Shown here: positions 18,242 to 27,698 of the stretch, in pieces | Layout: each line of letters opens with the position of its first letter | Position numbering within the stretch: position 1 is the stretch's first letter | Virus record (IMG/VR): IMGVR_UViG_3300025000_000053 | Coordinates: 62,001 to 126,000 of that record | DNA: 64,000 nucleotides | Direction: 5' to 3' (one strand) | From: a virus | Program-made: the position numbers and the translations under genes | The notes under the pieces: model-generated | Told to the model about the DNA's origin: nothing | The model's input: only the letters and a program-made list of their open reading frames with translations | The model's database searches: none

Positions 18242-19396
18242 TTAAAATCTAGCACCTTTAAATAAAAGCTTTAAATAATCTTCAGAAACAAAAACATCAC
18301 CAATATCTTTCATTTTTGGTATTTCTTTTTCTGGTTTAGGTTCAGAAGGTTGAATGGGAGTGAGAATGTCTAACGATTTTTTATTTTCAGCTTTTTTCTT
18401 TTTAAACTTATTGTATTCCATTATAAAAATATCAGGTAGTCCTGATATACATGTATCATTAAACTTGGTTCTAACTGTAGCATACCAAGTTAATGCCTCA
18501 TTGTGTAAACTTTGAACAGTATTAGCATTAAATAAATTTTTATTTACTTTAAAGAAATTTAATAATTGTAATTGGTCAATTTCTTTTGAATTACTTAAAA
18601 AATCATTTATATATTTTTTAAGTAATTTTATATTACCTTCATTACAAATAATCAAAGGATTATTCTGTTTCTTAAAAGAAATTACATCCTCAAGAATAAT
18701 CCTTTTCATAATCATTAATACTGTTTTTTCTGATAAGCCATTAAACAATTTTTTTACATCTTCATCATCCGCAATATCACTAAACGACTTTAATTTATCA
18801 TTAACCGTTTTAATAACTTCGACATCATCCAATAATGACAATGATTTTATTAAATCATTATATTCGGTGCCCAGTTCAATCTTAAGTGCTACGCCTATAT
18901 TTTTAATAAAGAAAGTTATCAATTCGTCTTTTACTAAATCTAGTGAGCAATTATTTAAAATTTCTTTTTCAATAAGGTTAACTTCTGGTTTTGTTGGTTC
19001 TATAACAGTAACAACGATTTTATCAACTTCGGTGGTATCTTGGGCTGAAGTTGTTGTTTCTTTTTTTTCATCACCGGTTTTTAATACAAAACCAGTAGAT
19101 AAATCATTGATTATATCATCGGTCTCAATAACAAGACCTTTAACATGTTCATTGACAAGTTCACTCATATTTTTAAACTCATCAATGATATTGTTTTCAT
19201 CTGAAAAATTTTCTTTCAAAAAAGTAATAACATTATCTTTTTCCCAAATTCCTCCAGGAACATGAATGTCATTAAGATAGGATTCATGTTCCTCAATAAA
19301 TTTTTTAAATTCACCCTCTGTATTAACATCTGTTGGAAGATTGTCAAAAAGTTCTTTTAAAATCTCCATTTTTTTCTTACCTAGATCACCAGCCAT
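18242..19396 (-). CDS. Acidic helical protein of unknown function
   Basis: 384 aa with AAGGAGG before the ATG. Highly charged and helical throughout, with a threonine/glutamate-rich linker around residues 108-130 and a proline-rich stretch before the C-terminus. Not recognised. Its own promoter element and hairpin flank it. Confidence 0.7.
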   Translation of the reverse strand: MAGDLGKKKMEILKELFDNLPTDVNTEGEFKKFIEEHESYLNDIHVPGGIWEKDNVITFLKENFSDENNIIDEFKNMSELVNEHVKGLVIETDDIINDLSTGFVLKTGDEKKETTTSAQDTTEVDKIVVTVIEPTKPEVNLIEKEILNNCSLDLVKDELITFFIKNIGVALKIELGTEYNDLIKSLSLLDDVEVIKTVNDKLKSFSDIADDEDVKKLFNGLSEKTVLMIMKRIILEDVISFKKQNNPLIICNEGNIKLLKKYINDFLSNSKEIDQLQLLNFFKVNKNLFNANTVQSLHNEALTWYATVRTKFNDTCISGLPDIFIMEYNKFKKKKAENKKSLDILTPIQPSEPKPEKEIPKMKDIGDVFVSEDYLKLLFKGARF

Positions 19397-19485
19397 ACAT
19401 TTTACCTCCTTAAATTTATATTTTTTTTATAATATTTACATAAGAATGGAACATAGATAAATTGAATCTTTTATTTATCTATAGT

Positions 19486-19499
19486 AATAATATATATTT
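19486..19499 (-). promoter_or_regulatory. Early-type promoter element (TATATTATT)
   Basis: On the minus strand AAATATATATTATT, about 90 nt before the ATG at 19396, leaving a longer leader than usual. Confidence 0.5.
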
Positions 19500-19523
19500 G
19501 TAATGATGGAAATACGGAAAATC

Positions 19524-19555
19524 AATATACCGACATAATATTATGTCGGTATATT
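19524..19555 (-). terminator. Hairpin terminator
   Basis: A 15-bp perfect stem (AATATACCGACATAA) with a two-base loop, just after the rpoB C-half stop. Confidence 0.85.
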
Positions 19556-19561
19556 TTATTA

Positions 19562-22446
19562 TTATATTTTAATATCAATAACAAATTTTCCTTCATTAAA
19601 TTTCCTTTTTTCAATCTCATCATCTATAAGTTTTTCAAAATCTCTTTTAGTTCCAACAAATACTTTATTTTCTTTATATTCATTAGTAATGTCAATTCTT
19701 CTTTTAATATCTTCAAATTTTTTATTATCAGTTAAGAAGAACTTTCCATTATAAAATTTACCTTCAAGATGTCCAGTATTAATCTTTATATCAAATAGGT
19801 CATTATTAAATTCTATACCTAATCCCATTGATTTTAAAAATACCGATAATATTTCAATATTTCTATTTTTAAAATTTGCTTTATACTTAAAATCTTTTAT
19901 AGGATTTAATCTTGTCATTAAATTTTTACCTAAATCACGTCTACCTATAACTGATGACCTATAGAATAGATGTAGTTGAGCTATTAGTTCAGTTGGAACC
20001 CCTATATTAGTATTAAGATTTTCATCAATACCTATTCTTATAGGAGTTTTAGAATAAAGTTCCTGGTGAGTTTTAGCTTTATTAGATTTTTCAGGTAATC
20101 CTTTTCTTGATAAAGTTCCAGTTGATCTAGCTGAAAAACCTTTCTTAGCTGTTTGCATTAATTTCATTACATACATATCTCCAACTATTAATTTCTTCAT
20201 CATTTTAATCTTTCTACCAAATCTATTTACATAAACATCATATTGTTCAATCCAATCATGTTCTTCATATAATTTAATAAGTTTATCAAATAAGAATTCC
20301 TCTTCCCATAAAGGAGGTATATGAATAAATATACCTTCTTCAACTAAATTATTGAAAAATTCTTCCTTACCAATGATACTCAATTTTCTTAAATATTCTC
20401 TTAACTTTTCTTCCTGGTCTTTATTAAAATAACTTATTATATTAAGAAACAAATCTTCTTTTTCTTTCATATTAGTCAGTGTTTGAATACGGTCCACTGT
20501 TCTATTGCATATAAACGTAATTGATTGTTCAAAAAGCTGGTATGAGTTTACAATTGTTTTAGACCATATCTTCAGTCCTATAAAGAACTGCCTCCCGTTT
20601 CGGGTTTCCCCTACTCTACTCGCTTCTTCAGTTATAGATAAATTATAACTTATGCTTTCGATGGCCGTTGAGCACATTTCAAATATTACTATTTGAAACT
20701 TCGCTGCGGATTACTCAATTTTAAACCTTTTTACCATATCTGAGTAGTTACTTCAGCCCTTATCTATGTCACCATGATAAGTTGGTAGTTTAAAATTATC
20801 GAACTTTCCCGCAATTAGAGAGGTTTTAGATCGCCTAAACCTTACCAGTCCAGCGATTGATTACAGATATTGAATTAAATAGAATATCAACACGCTCTCC
20901 AGTTTCTAAGAATGGCATTTCATTATCAGGTAATATTTTTGATATAACACCTTTATTACCATATCTCGTTAAATTCACATAGATCGTTAATCTATGCAGT
21001 TCTCTTATGAACTTCCCTAAGTTTCCTTAGGATACTAGACTATCTCTTCATCTCTATAAAATAATATAGAGAGTTACCCACTTCGATTTAAGGGGATTTC
21101 ACCCACTCACTTGAGCCCTACTCCTAATGCTTATTTCAAAGCTAAAGGATAGTCGTTGAACTTTATTCCTCATTATAAGGAATCTTAGCTGCGGATTACT
21201 CAATCTTTTTATTATATAATAAAAAGCTCTAAGAGCTTCCCCGACAATTAAAGTAATTTTCTATATATGTTACCATATATAGGGGCTAAGCTACATAACC
21301 CGTTATTTTTTGCCCTACTTCTAAATAAGCATTTTTTTCAACTAAAAATTCTATTACTATATTAGAAAATACCGAGTTATTTTCTTCTCTCCACTTATAC
21401 TTTTCATCTAATATATTCTTAGCTTTTCTCATATAAAAACTAACTTCTCTAGAATATTTAGAACCAGAATCAATTATCTGTTTACATCTTTTAAATATCT
21501 TCTCATAATAAACTAATTGCATTTTATAATATTTCATTATTTGTCTATTAAAATCATTTTCTTCTAATTCATCTAAAGTTTTATTACAATAGATATCTAT
21601 ATCAATAATTTTACCTTTACCCTCAATAAAGAATAATACATCTGAAGTAAAATCAATCTTTCTAAGATTAGATTTCTTTAAATCATATAACAATTGATTG
21701 TTATGAATTCTTCTCTTAGCACAAATTACCTTATCTTTAACATATTCATTTATATCAGGAAAAGTTTTATAATTATTACTATTGCCATAAATATTACAAA
21801 ATATATCATTATCATTTAAAGAAACTTTAACTCTTTCAACTTCTGTTGAAACCATTCTTTTTGATAATGACTCAGAACAAACAATAGCATCTTCAATAGT
21901 ATTATTTTCTAAAAGGTACATAAATTTAACATTAGTACCATAACAATAATTCATATCATCATCATAAGATGTACTCTTATAAAGAACTTCGCCTTTATTT
22001 ATTGAATTACCAACTTCTTTATTATCAATATTATTGGTATTATACTTAAAACCATATCTTTCTGTTAAGTCTTCTACAGATTTCTTTTCTATAATATCAT
22101 ATTTATCATTTTCTTTATCATATACAAATAATAAATAAAATTGTTCTTCATTTTTATCATCTGTAAATTTACTTATTTTATCAATAATAACACAATTATT
22201 TTTAACCTTTTTGAAACCAGTAGAATTCTTACCTACTATATTCTCATAATTAGTAAAAATTCTTGGAAACTCAGGTTCATTTAAAGTAACACATTGTTTC
22301 AAATGAGCAGTAAACATAACATTCCTTGATGAACTAATATATCCTGGATTAGTTAATAACGTCATCCCAAATATATCATCTTTACCTTTAAATTCTTTTT
22401 CTTTCTCTTGTAGTATCTCTTTTAGTGACATTGTGGTTTTATACAA
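19562..22446 (-). CDS. rpoB: RNA polymerase beta subunit, C-terminal half, spliced from three exons
   Basis: Exons are 22446-21298 (383 codons), 20966-20852 (115 nt) and 20550-19562; the sum is 751 codons, so 750 aa. Exon 1 ends VGQKITG and exon 2 begins [13 protein letters not shown]. Together they give the RpoB active-site motif G(R)HGNKG, with Lys388 matching a universally conserved lysine. Exon 2 ends in NR and exon 3 continues [10 protein letters not shown], the NRLNxxQLxEQ motif. The C-terminal region holds FSARSTG-like clamp contacts. It complements the N-half gene at 10729. TTG is the likely start, 8 nt after AAGGAGG. The last residues, KFVIDIKI, are shared with the small protein at 1169. 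Confidence 0.92.
20551..20851 (-). ncRNA. Group I intron, divergent type, in rpoB C-half
   Basis: 301 nt. The P (AATTGCGGGAA), Q (GAGTAATCCGCAGC), R (CTCAACGGCC) and S (AAGATATGGTCT) elements are all present. The P7 helix differs from the other introns by paired changes (GGCCA with TGGTC instead of GACTA with TAGTC), so base pairing is kept. The 5' exon end AATCGCU pairs with a GGCGAU guide over six pairs. The splice interrupts a Leu codon, T then TA. Confidence 0.85.
20967..21297 (-). ncRNA. Group I intron in rpoB C-half, at the GNKG motif
   Basis: 331 nt with standard P, Q, R and S elements. The 5' exon ends ACGGGU, paired by a GCCC guide. Splicing joins VGQKITG to RYGNKGV. Sequence and guide are nearly the same as the intron at 30086, which sits in another gene. 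Confidence 0.9.
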
Positions 22447-22476
22447 TAACTTTACCTCCTTATTTAAAAATTATTA

Positions 22477-22519
22477 TAGAGAATGTATATTCATATAATA
22501 TATAAATACACATTCTCTA
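22477..22519 (-). terminator. Hairpin enclosing a promoter element
   Basis: The arms TAGAGAATGTATATT and AATACACATTCTCTA pair with one mismatch. The loop contains the TATATTAT element (22493-22507) for the downstream rpoB C-half. The hairpin may end recA transcription; it is less clearly a terminator than the others. Confidence 0.5.
22493..22507 (-). promoter_or_regulatory. Early-type promoter element
   Basis: On the minus strand ATTTATATATTATAT, about 50 nt before the TTG start of rpoB C-half. Confidence 0.5.
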
Positions 22520-22536
22520 GTTTTTATTATAAAAGT

Positions 22537-24491
22537 TTATGCCGCTTCTTTAAATTGTTTATCTTGTGATTTTTCTAATCTATCGCATAATTCAAAAATA
22601 TTTAACAATTGACCATTTTCTTCTGGTTCAACATGTGATAATTGTTTTTCCAATATAGGTAATGATCTATTAAATAATTCATATCTTAATTTTTCATTAG
22701 TAAGAAATTCTTTTCTAAATTTCCTACTATCAAATTTAATATCTTTTACTCCTTCAATATATTTATAAGGATTACGTCCAGCAATTAACTCATTATCTTC
22801 AGCAAATCTTAATTGAGTTAAAATTGGATCAAATCCAGTAGACTGATCATATATAAGATTTACAAATTGACCAGCTTTATTTGTTCTAGATTTTAAAAAT
22901 TCAGCTCTTACACCAAAACCATCAAAACCATGTTCATCTTTTTTAAATTTTTCTGAACCTATAGCTATGAAGTTTATTAATAAATTAGCATAATAAATCG
23001 TATATTCACATTAGTCGTCAGCCAATGCAGTTCTCTTCTCTTATGAACTTCCTTATCTTTCGATAAGATACTAGACTATATCTTCATCCTTAATAAATTA
23101 TTTATTAAGGAGTTACCCATTTCGTAAAGAACTTTTTAAGTTCACCCTACCATTATTGACTTGTAGGTCTACTCCTCAGTCTAAATTAGACTTCATCAGA
23201 TAGTCGTTGAACCTTTCTCATAGTAATAATATGAGACTTGGCTGCGGATTACTCAATCTTTTTATTATATAATAAAAAGCTCTAAGAGCTTCCCCGACAA
23301 TTAAAGTAATACTAACATAATATTACTATTATGCCACCCTAAATTTAGGTGCATTCCCACCCGTAAAGTTCACATAGGTCGTTAGTCTATGCAGTTCTCT
23401 TATGAACTTCCTTATCTTTCAATAAGATACCAGACTATATCATTAACCTAATAATTTCTTATTGGGCTACTTCCTATTTCGATTTAAGGGATTTTCACCC
23501 ACTCACTTGAGCCCTACTCCTAATGATCATTTCAGATCCACTGGGATAGTCGTTGAACTTTATTCTAATAATTTACTAGAATCTTAGCTGCGGATTACTC
23601 AATCCTAAAACCTTGTTATTAATATAATTTAGTAGTTTTAGGCTCTAAGAGCTTCCCCGACAATTAAAGAAGTTTTCAACATACATTTCTGTATGAGGCC
23701 CCACAAATCTCTAGTTTAGGGATACTCTGGTCCATCTTCATATATAATAATTGTGGTTGTGTTTTATGCATCGGATTTATTTCCATCTTTTGATTAATGT
23801 GGTTTATAGCAATAACATTTATATTATATGCTTTTATAATTGGCATTAATCTTTTATAGAATTGAGCTAATGCTTTAGCAACTCTATTGGCATATGTCCC
23901 ACCTTCCATTTCATTAGAAGTATCTTTTGAAGCAACTGTTGGTATTGAATCAATAATCATTACAGTTGGAACAAATGCCTTTATTGGTCTATTAAATTCA
24001 TCAACTAATCCAGTATTATACATATAATCTTTTCTATTAGCTTCTTTTTCTTGAGCTATTTCTACTATACTATTAAAAATATCTTCAATATAATTTTTTT
24101 CTTGCTTTAAAATATATTTATCATCAAGTTCTTGTTGAGTCATAGATGTTACATTTTTTATTCTAGTATATGATAAAACTTGTTCTAAATCAAAATGTTG
24201 AACAAATGCATTGTCACTGAATCGTCTAACAATATTAGCTGCAATCTGAATAGCAAAAGTAGTTTTGGCAGTACCAGACTTACCTATAATTGTCATAAAT
24301 GTGCCACCCACTATACCAATAGATGAATAAGTTGTTATGAGTTCCTCATCCAAATTCCTAACTTCAATCATATATCCATTTCTATAGTCAAATGGTACAA
24401 ATCCTGTTGGATAACAAATAGAAGTTTGTGTTGCATTAAATAATCCTTTTTTATCCTTTTCTCTTAATCTTGAAAGCATTTTATTAGCCAT
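22537..24491 (-). CDS. recA: RecA/UvsX-type recombinase, spliced from three exons including a 15-nt micro-exon
   Basis: Exons are 24491-23718 (258 codons), 23361-23347 (5 codons, GGNAP) and 22998-22537; total 416 aa. Walker A is GKSGTAKTT (residues 70-78) and Walker B is VMIIDS (177-182), followed by IAINHINQK. Exon 1 ends MDQSIP. Joined to GGNAP and then IYYANLL it rebuilds the RecA loop L2 region (compare GGKALKFYA). The C-terminal 100 residues are charged and helical. The protein pairs and exchanges DNA strands in phage recombination. A GGGGG ribosome binding site precedes the ATG. Without splicing the frame stops shortly after each exon. Confidence 0.88.
22999..23346 (-). ncRNA. Group I intron in recA, second intron
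   Basis: 348 nt with P, Q, R and S elements. The upstream exon end GCACCU pairs with a GGGUG guide over five pairs, placing the 5' splice after the GGNAP codons. The 3' site follows the G of ATATACG. The exon then reads IYYANLL in frame. Confidence 0.85.
23347..23361 (-). other. recA: 15-nt micro-exon of recA (GGNAP)
   Basis: Five codons lie between two complete group I introns. They supply the Gly-Gly-Asn-Ala of RecA loop L2. The right end is set by the upstream intron's terminal G, and the left end by guide pairing of the downstream intron and by the RecA motif. Reading on past CCT gives five more codons (KFRVA) and then TAA. Confidence 0.82.
23362..23717 (-). ncRNA. Group I intron in recA, first intron
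   Basis: 356 nt with P, Q, R and S elements. The 5' exon ends AUCCCU, paired with a GGGG guide. The 3' site is after the G of CTTTACG. It joins MDQSIP to GGNAP. Confidence 0.87.
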
Positions 24492-24570
24492 TTTTTTTAT
24501 TTCAATCCCCCTTATTAACTTTATTTATATGATAGTTGTTCTAAAGATAAAATTTTAAAAAATATAAAAA

Positions 24571-24603
24571 AAATAAAGAATGGAATTTAACCATTCTTTA
24601 TTT
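24571..24603 (-). terminator. Hairpin terminator
   Basis: A 13-bp stem (AAATAAAGAATGG) after the gene at 24614, upstream of recA. Confidence 0.8.
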
Positions 24604-24613
24604 TTTATTAGGT

Positions 24614-25540
24614 TTAGTACTTTAGTTTTAAAATCTTACCATTATTCAACATAATAAAGAATAGTTTAAAGTTATGCTCTAATTGAGATAGAGCTTTTGA
24701 ATAAAATTTCTTAGCCCTGTTGTTAAGATATTCGGAATCAATAAATAATGTTACCGCACTAAATCTTTCTCCTTTTATTTTTTCAATAATAGAAGGTAAT
24801 TCCATGTTATTGAATTCAACAATGTTGAAAGCAGTTTCATTACTATATTTCGAATGTAATTGATGCAGCTGATTTTTTTCTGACCTAAGTGTGAAAATAG
24901 TGTGAGTTGGTCTATTGGGCCTAAAATTAGATACAATAAACGGTGTATATTTATCCCCATTTTTAGACTCAACTATTTTCTTAGAAAATAGTAATTCTCT
25001 AACTTTATTAGTTACTTCGATTTCCTCACCATTAACTTCTGTTATACCTCCAACATTATTTTCAACAATACTAAAGGTATAAATCATATCGGATTTAGTG
25101 TGTTTATCATAAATCCTAATTTCCAATGGTTTGTCCTTATTATTTAAGGCCGCAATAAAAGTTAATTCTCCATCAAGAGAATAATTTTCCAATAAACATA
25201 TAAAATCTTTACTAATATTGACAAGCATACGCTTACCAATATTTAAAGTAACTAACACAATGTCAGTATTGTTATCAACTCTTTTATTCTCAATTATAAA
25301 CGGGTTAAAATCTTTTTTCCCGTAAATAAGACTTGTTAATGCATTATTTAAAATAACAGGTTCCTTCATTTTAATAAGTTTTGATAAAACATCATTTGAA
25401 GGAATAAGATGTTTCATAGCACGAATAAAACAATGCATATCAAATACAGGTGAATCCTTTCTCTTAAAAAACGCACCAGTTTTGTCATTCAATTCATTAT
25501 TGCTCCAGGATCTTGTACTTTCATTAAAAAGTATTATCAT
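24614..25540 (-). CDS. Protein of unknown function, paralogue of the next gene
   Basis: 308 aa with GGGAGAGATG before the ATG. It shares organisation with the product of 25579: the start MI(I/F)L(F/L)NE, an internal YGKKDFNPFII segment, NxRPxRPTxIxxxxS, a SAVTLFIDSE segment, and a C-terminal LNNGKILK-type end. The pair is an old duplication. No known family recognised. Confidence 0.75.
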   Translation of the reverse strand: MIILFNESTRSWSNNELNDKTGAFFKRKDSPVFDMHCFIRAMKHLIPSNDVLSKLIKMKEPVILNNALTSLIYGKKDFNPFIIENKRVDNNTDIVLVTLNIGKRMLVNISKDFICLLENYSLDGELTFIAALNNKDKPLEIRIYDKHTKSDMIYTFSIVENNVGGITEVNGEEIEVTNKVRELLFSKKIVESKNGDKYTPFIVSNFRPNRPTHTIFTLRSEKNQLHQLHSKYSNETAFNIVEFNNMELPSIIEKIKGERFSAVTLFIDSEYLNNRAKKFYSKALSQLEHNFKLFFIMLNNGKILKLKY

Positions 25541-25564
25541 ATTATCATCTCTCCCCTATTTTAT

Positions 25565-25600
25565 TTTAATACAAGTTTTTAAAACTTATATTGTATTAAA
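25565..25600 (-). terminator. Weak hairpin, candidate terminator
   Basis: The arms TTTAATACAA and TTGTATTAAA enclose 16 bases, and the right arm lies inside the last codons of the gene at 25579. Confidence 0.4.
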
Positions 25601-26499
25601 GAACAGTTGTTCAATAAAATATACACCACTTTGAATTTTGTTGTGAGTTCTCTTAGAACTACTTTATATTTTTCTTTAATAATATCAATTGATTCGTTAG
25701 AATCAATAAATAAAGTAATAACACTGTAATTGAGCTGTTTTACTTCATCAATAAGTTTTATTAAATCTTCCGTTTCATTACCATTCTCATTGAAATAAGT
25801 ATATAAAGTATAATATATAATATTATCCTTAACAACCTTTTTCATGGTACTTTCCATTTTTTGATAACTATCACCGGAACATATAACTATCTGTGTAGGT
25901 CTTTTGGGTCTAGTATTTTCTATCTTTAAAGCAGGTGGGGTAAATGCTCTCACCACTTTTTCTATCTGTTTCTTATAAACTAAATTACCATTTTGATCAT
26001 ACTCAACATTATAACGAATAATATCTTTTTCTTTCTTATCAAATGCATAAATTGTAAATTTAGACTTAAGATTAGAATCCATTGAAATGATTAAATTCAA
26101 CTCATCGGCATTATTGATATGCTCAATGATGAAATTTTTACCCATTTCTAAATTATAAATAACTTTATCCCTAATATCTAAATTCATAAGAAGTACGTTT
26201 CTATTATTCCCATTTCTTGATTGTATAATGAAAGGATTTAAATCTTTATATCCAAACAAAACACTTGTATCATCACTACATACTTTAACAATTTCTGTGG
26301 TTTTAGTTACACTTTCAATATCATTTTTAACTTTGTTTAAAAAATCTTGATTTGCAGATGTTAAAAATAATCTACAATTAAGATAATGAATCTCTCTGTC
26401 TTTCCCTATGACTTCACAGTTCTTACTTATCTTTAAGAAATTCTTTCTTCTATCTGGGGTTTCCCATTTTTTCTCTGTCTCATTTAATAAAAATATCAT
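25579..26499 (-). CDS. Protein of unknown function, paralogue of the previous gene
   Basis: 306 aa with AGGAGG before the ATG. Shared blocks with 24614 are GYKDLNPFIIQ, NTRPKRPTQIV, SVITLFIDSN and YILLNNCSLI. The C-terminal third alternates strands and helices like a small alpha/beta domain. Function unknown. Confidence 0.75.
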   Translation of the reverse strand: MIFLLNETEKKWETPDRRKNFLKISKNCEVIGKDREIHYLNCRLFLTSANQDFLNKVKNDIESVTKTTEIVKVCSDDTSVLFGYKDLNPFIIQSRNGNNRNVLLMNLDIRDKVIYNLEMGKNFIIEHINNADELNLIISMDSNLKSKFTIYAFDKKEKDIIRYNVEYDQNGNLVYKKQIEKVVRAFTPPALKIENTRPKRPTQIVICSGDSYQKMESTMKKVVKDNIIYYTLYTYFNENGNETEDLIKLIDEVKQLNYSVITLFIDSNESIDIIKEKYKVVLRELTTKFKVVYILLNNCSLIQYKF

Positions 26500-26612
26500 C
26501 CCTCATAACCTCCTAATCATTTTTTACCAATCTTTTCTATTTAATAAATTTGTTTCTTTATAAATTATTTTTAATCAAGTGAAAATTTTTAACATGAAGA
26601 CAATAAGAATTC

Positions 26613-26646
26613 AATATGAGGTTGAAATTTTAATCAACCTCATATT
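26613..26646 (-). terminator. Hairpin terminator
   Basis: A 13-bp perfect stem (AATATGAGGTTGA) after the gene at 26658. Confidence 0.8.
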
Positions 26647-26657
26647 AACATATATTT

Positions 26658-27506
26658 CTATAAAAATTTCTTATTCTTCATATCGGAAATAACTTCTGAT
26701 ACTTTTGGATATGTTTCAGAACTTATCTGAGTGAATTGAATTCTTCTAGCACTATCTTTACCTCTTTTATCGTCCTTTTCACGACGATCAATATAATAAC
26801 TGAGTCTTTGCTTTATTTCTTTCTTCTTCATTTCTTCAAGATAAGAAAGAACAAAGTTAGTTAAGATATTCCAAACTACCATTTGTTTATCATCTAAATG
26901 GCGAATTACATCCTTTCTTTCAAGAGAAATCTCCATAACAACAGTATTTATAAAATCTTCATTAAATAATGACATAAAAAGTTTCTTTAAAGTTTTATTG
27001 TCAAGTTTTAATTCAGATTCTTTACTCAAGGCATAAAGTTTACGAATGATTCTTTGGACATAAATCCCAACAATTCTTTCATTCTCAACCATGGCTTTGT
27101 CCGGCATAATGGCTAATAATTCCTTAATCGTACTTTCATCTAAATCAGTTATTTTCTTTCTTAACTTTTTAACCTTTTTCTTAAGTAAATCGTCAATGAT
27201 TCCACAATAAATATCATTAACATCAGAGTCAATCTTCCCATGATTTCTTTCCAAGAAATTATACAATAAAACAACTACGGTTAGGTCATTGTTATCACCA
27301 TTATCTTTAATGACCTTTTTCAAGGTTTTAGCAAATTTCAAGTCCATCATTTTCTCAAATATAACAGTTACAATATCTTGCTCCTTAAAACCCCTACGAA
27401 TATAAAAGGTTGTAAGGTCTGAAAGGTTATCCGAAATAACTCGAATCCTTTCATCTTTATCCATTTTCTTAGGTTTCCATTCTTTTAACAAATCTTTTAC
27501 TGACAT
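26658..27506 (-). CDS. Helical protein of unknown function
   Basis: 282 aa, almost entirely helical and rich in Lys and Asp, with GGAGG before the ATG. The C-terminal end is basic, with a KRGKDSARR cluster. Not recognised. Flanked by its own promoter element and terminator. Confidence 0.7.
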   Translation of the reverse strand: MSVKDLLKEWKPKKMDKDERIRVISDNLSDLTTFYIRRGFKEQDIVTVIFEKMMDLKFAKTLKKVIKDNGDNNDLTVVVLLYNFLERNHGKIDSDVNDIYCGIIDDLLKKKVKKLRKKITDLDESTIKELLAIMPDKAMVENERIVGIYVQRIIRKLYALSKESELKLDNKTLKKLFMSLFNEDFINTVVMEISLERKDVIRHLDDKQMVVWNILTNFVLSYLEEMKKKEIKQRLSYYIDRREKDDKRGKDSARRIQFTQISSETYPKVSEVISDMKNKKFL

Positions 27507-27603
27507 TACATATTACCTCCTCTAAATTTATATAATAGTTTTTCAATATTAATTTGTTGTTTATTTACAAATTAATTTTTAAACTATTGACTTATACTTT
27601 AAA

Positions 27604-27617
27604 AATAATATATATTT
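27604..27617 (-). promoter_or_regulatory. Early-type promoter element (TATATTATT)
   Basis: On the minus strand AAATATATATTATT, about 100 nt before the ATG at 27506. Confidence 0.45.
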
Positions 27618-27652
27618 ATAAATTAAATATAATTTTTTATAAACTAATAAAA

Positions 27653-27691
27653 AAATAAAACATTGATAGAATCATAATCAATGTTTTATTT
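27653..27691 (-). terminator. Hairpin terminator
   Basis: A 15-bp stem (AAATAAAACATTGAT) after the gene at 27699. Confidence 0.8.
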
Positions 27692-27698
27692 CTTAATA

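Noticed and set aside
20551-20677. Reading the beta C-half exon 3 frame as a protein that begins at 20677
   Set aside because: The extra N-terminal residues come from intron sequence including the P7/S element; RpoB homology starts only at NRLNSYQ after the splice.
22477-22519. Riboswitch before rpoB C-half
   Set aside because: The structure is a simple hairpin around a promoter element, with no conserved aptamer core visible.
23326-23361. A longer recA exon 2 reading GGNAPKFRVA
   Set aside because: It runs into TAA, lacks guide pairing at its end, and would add residues not found in the RecA L2 region.
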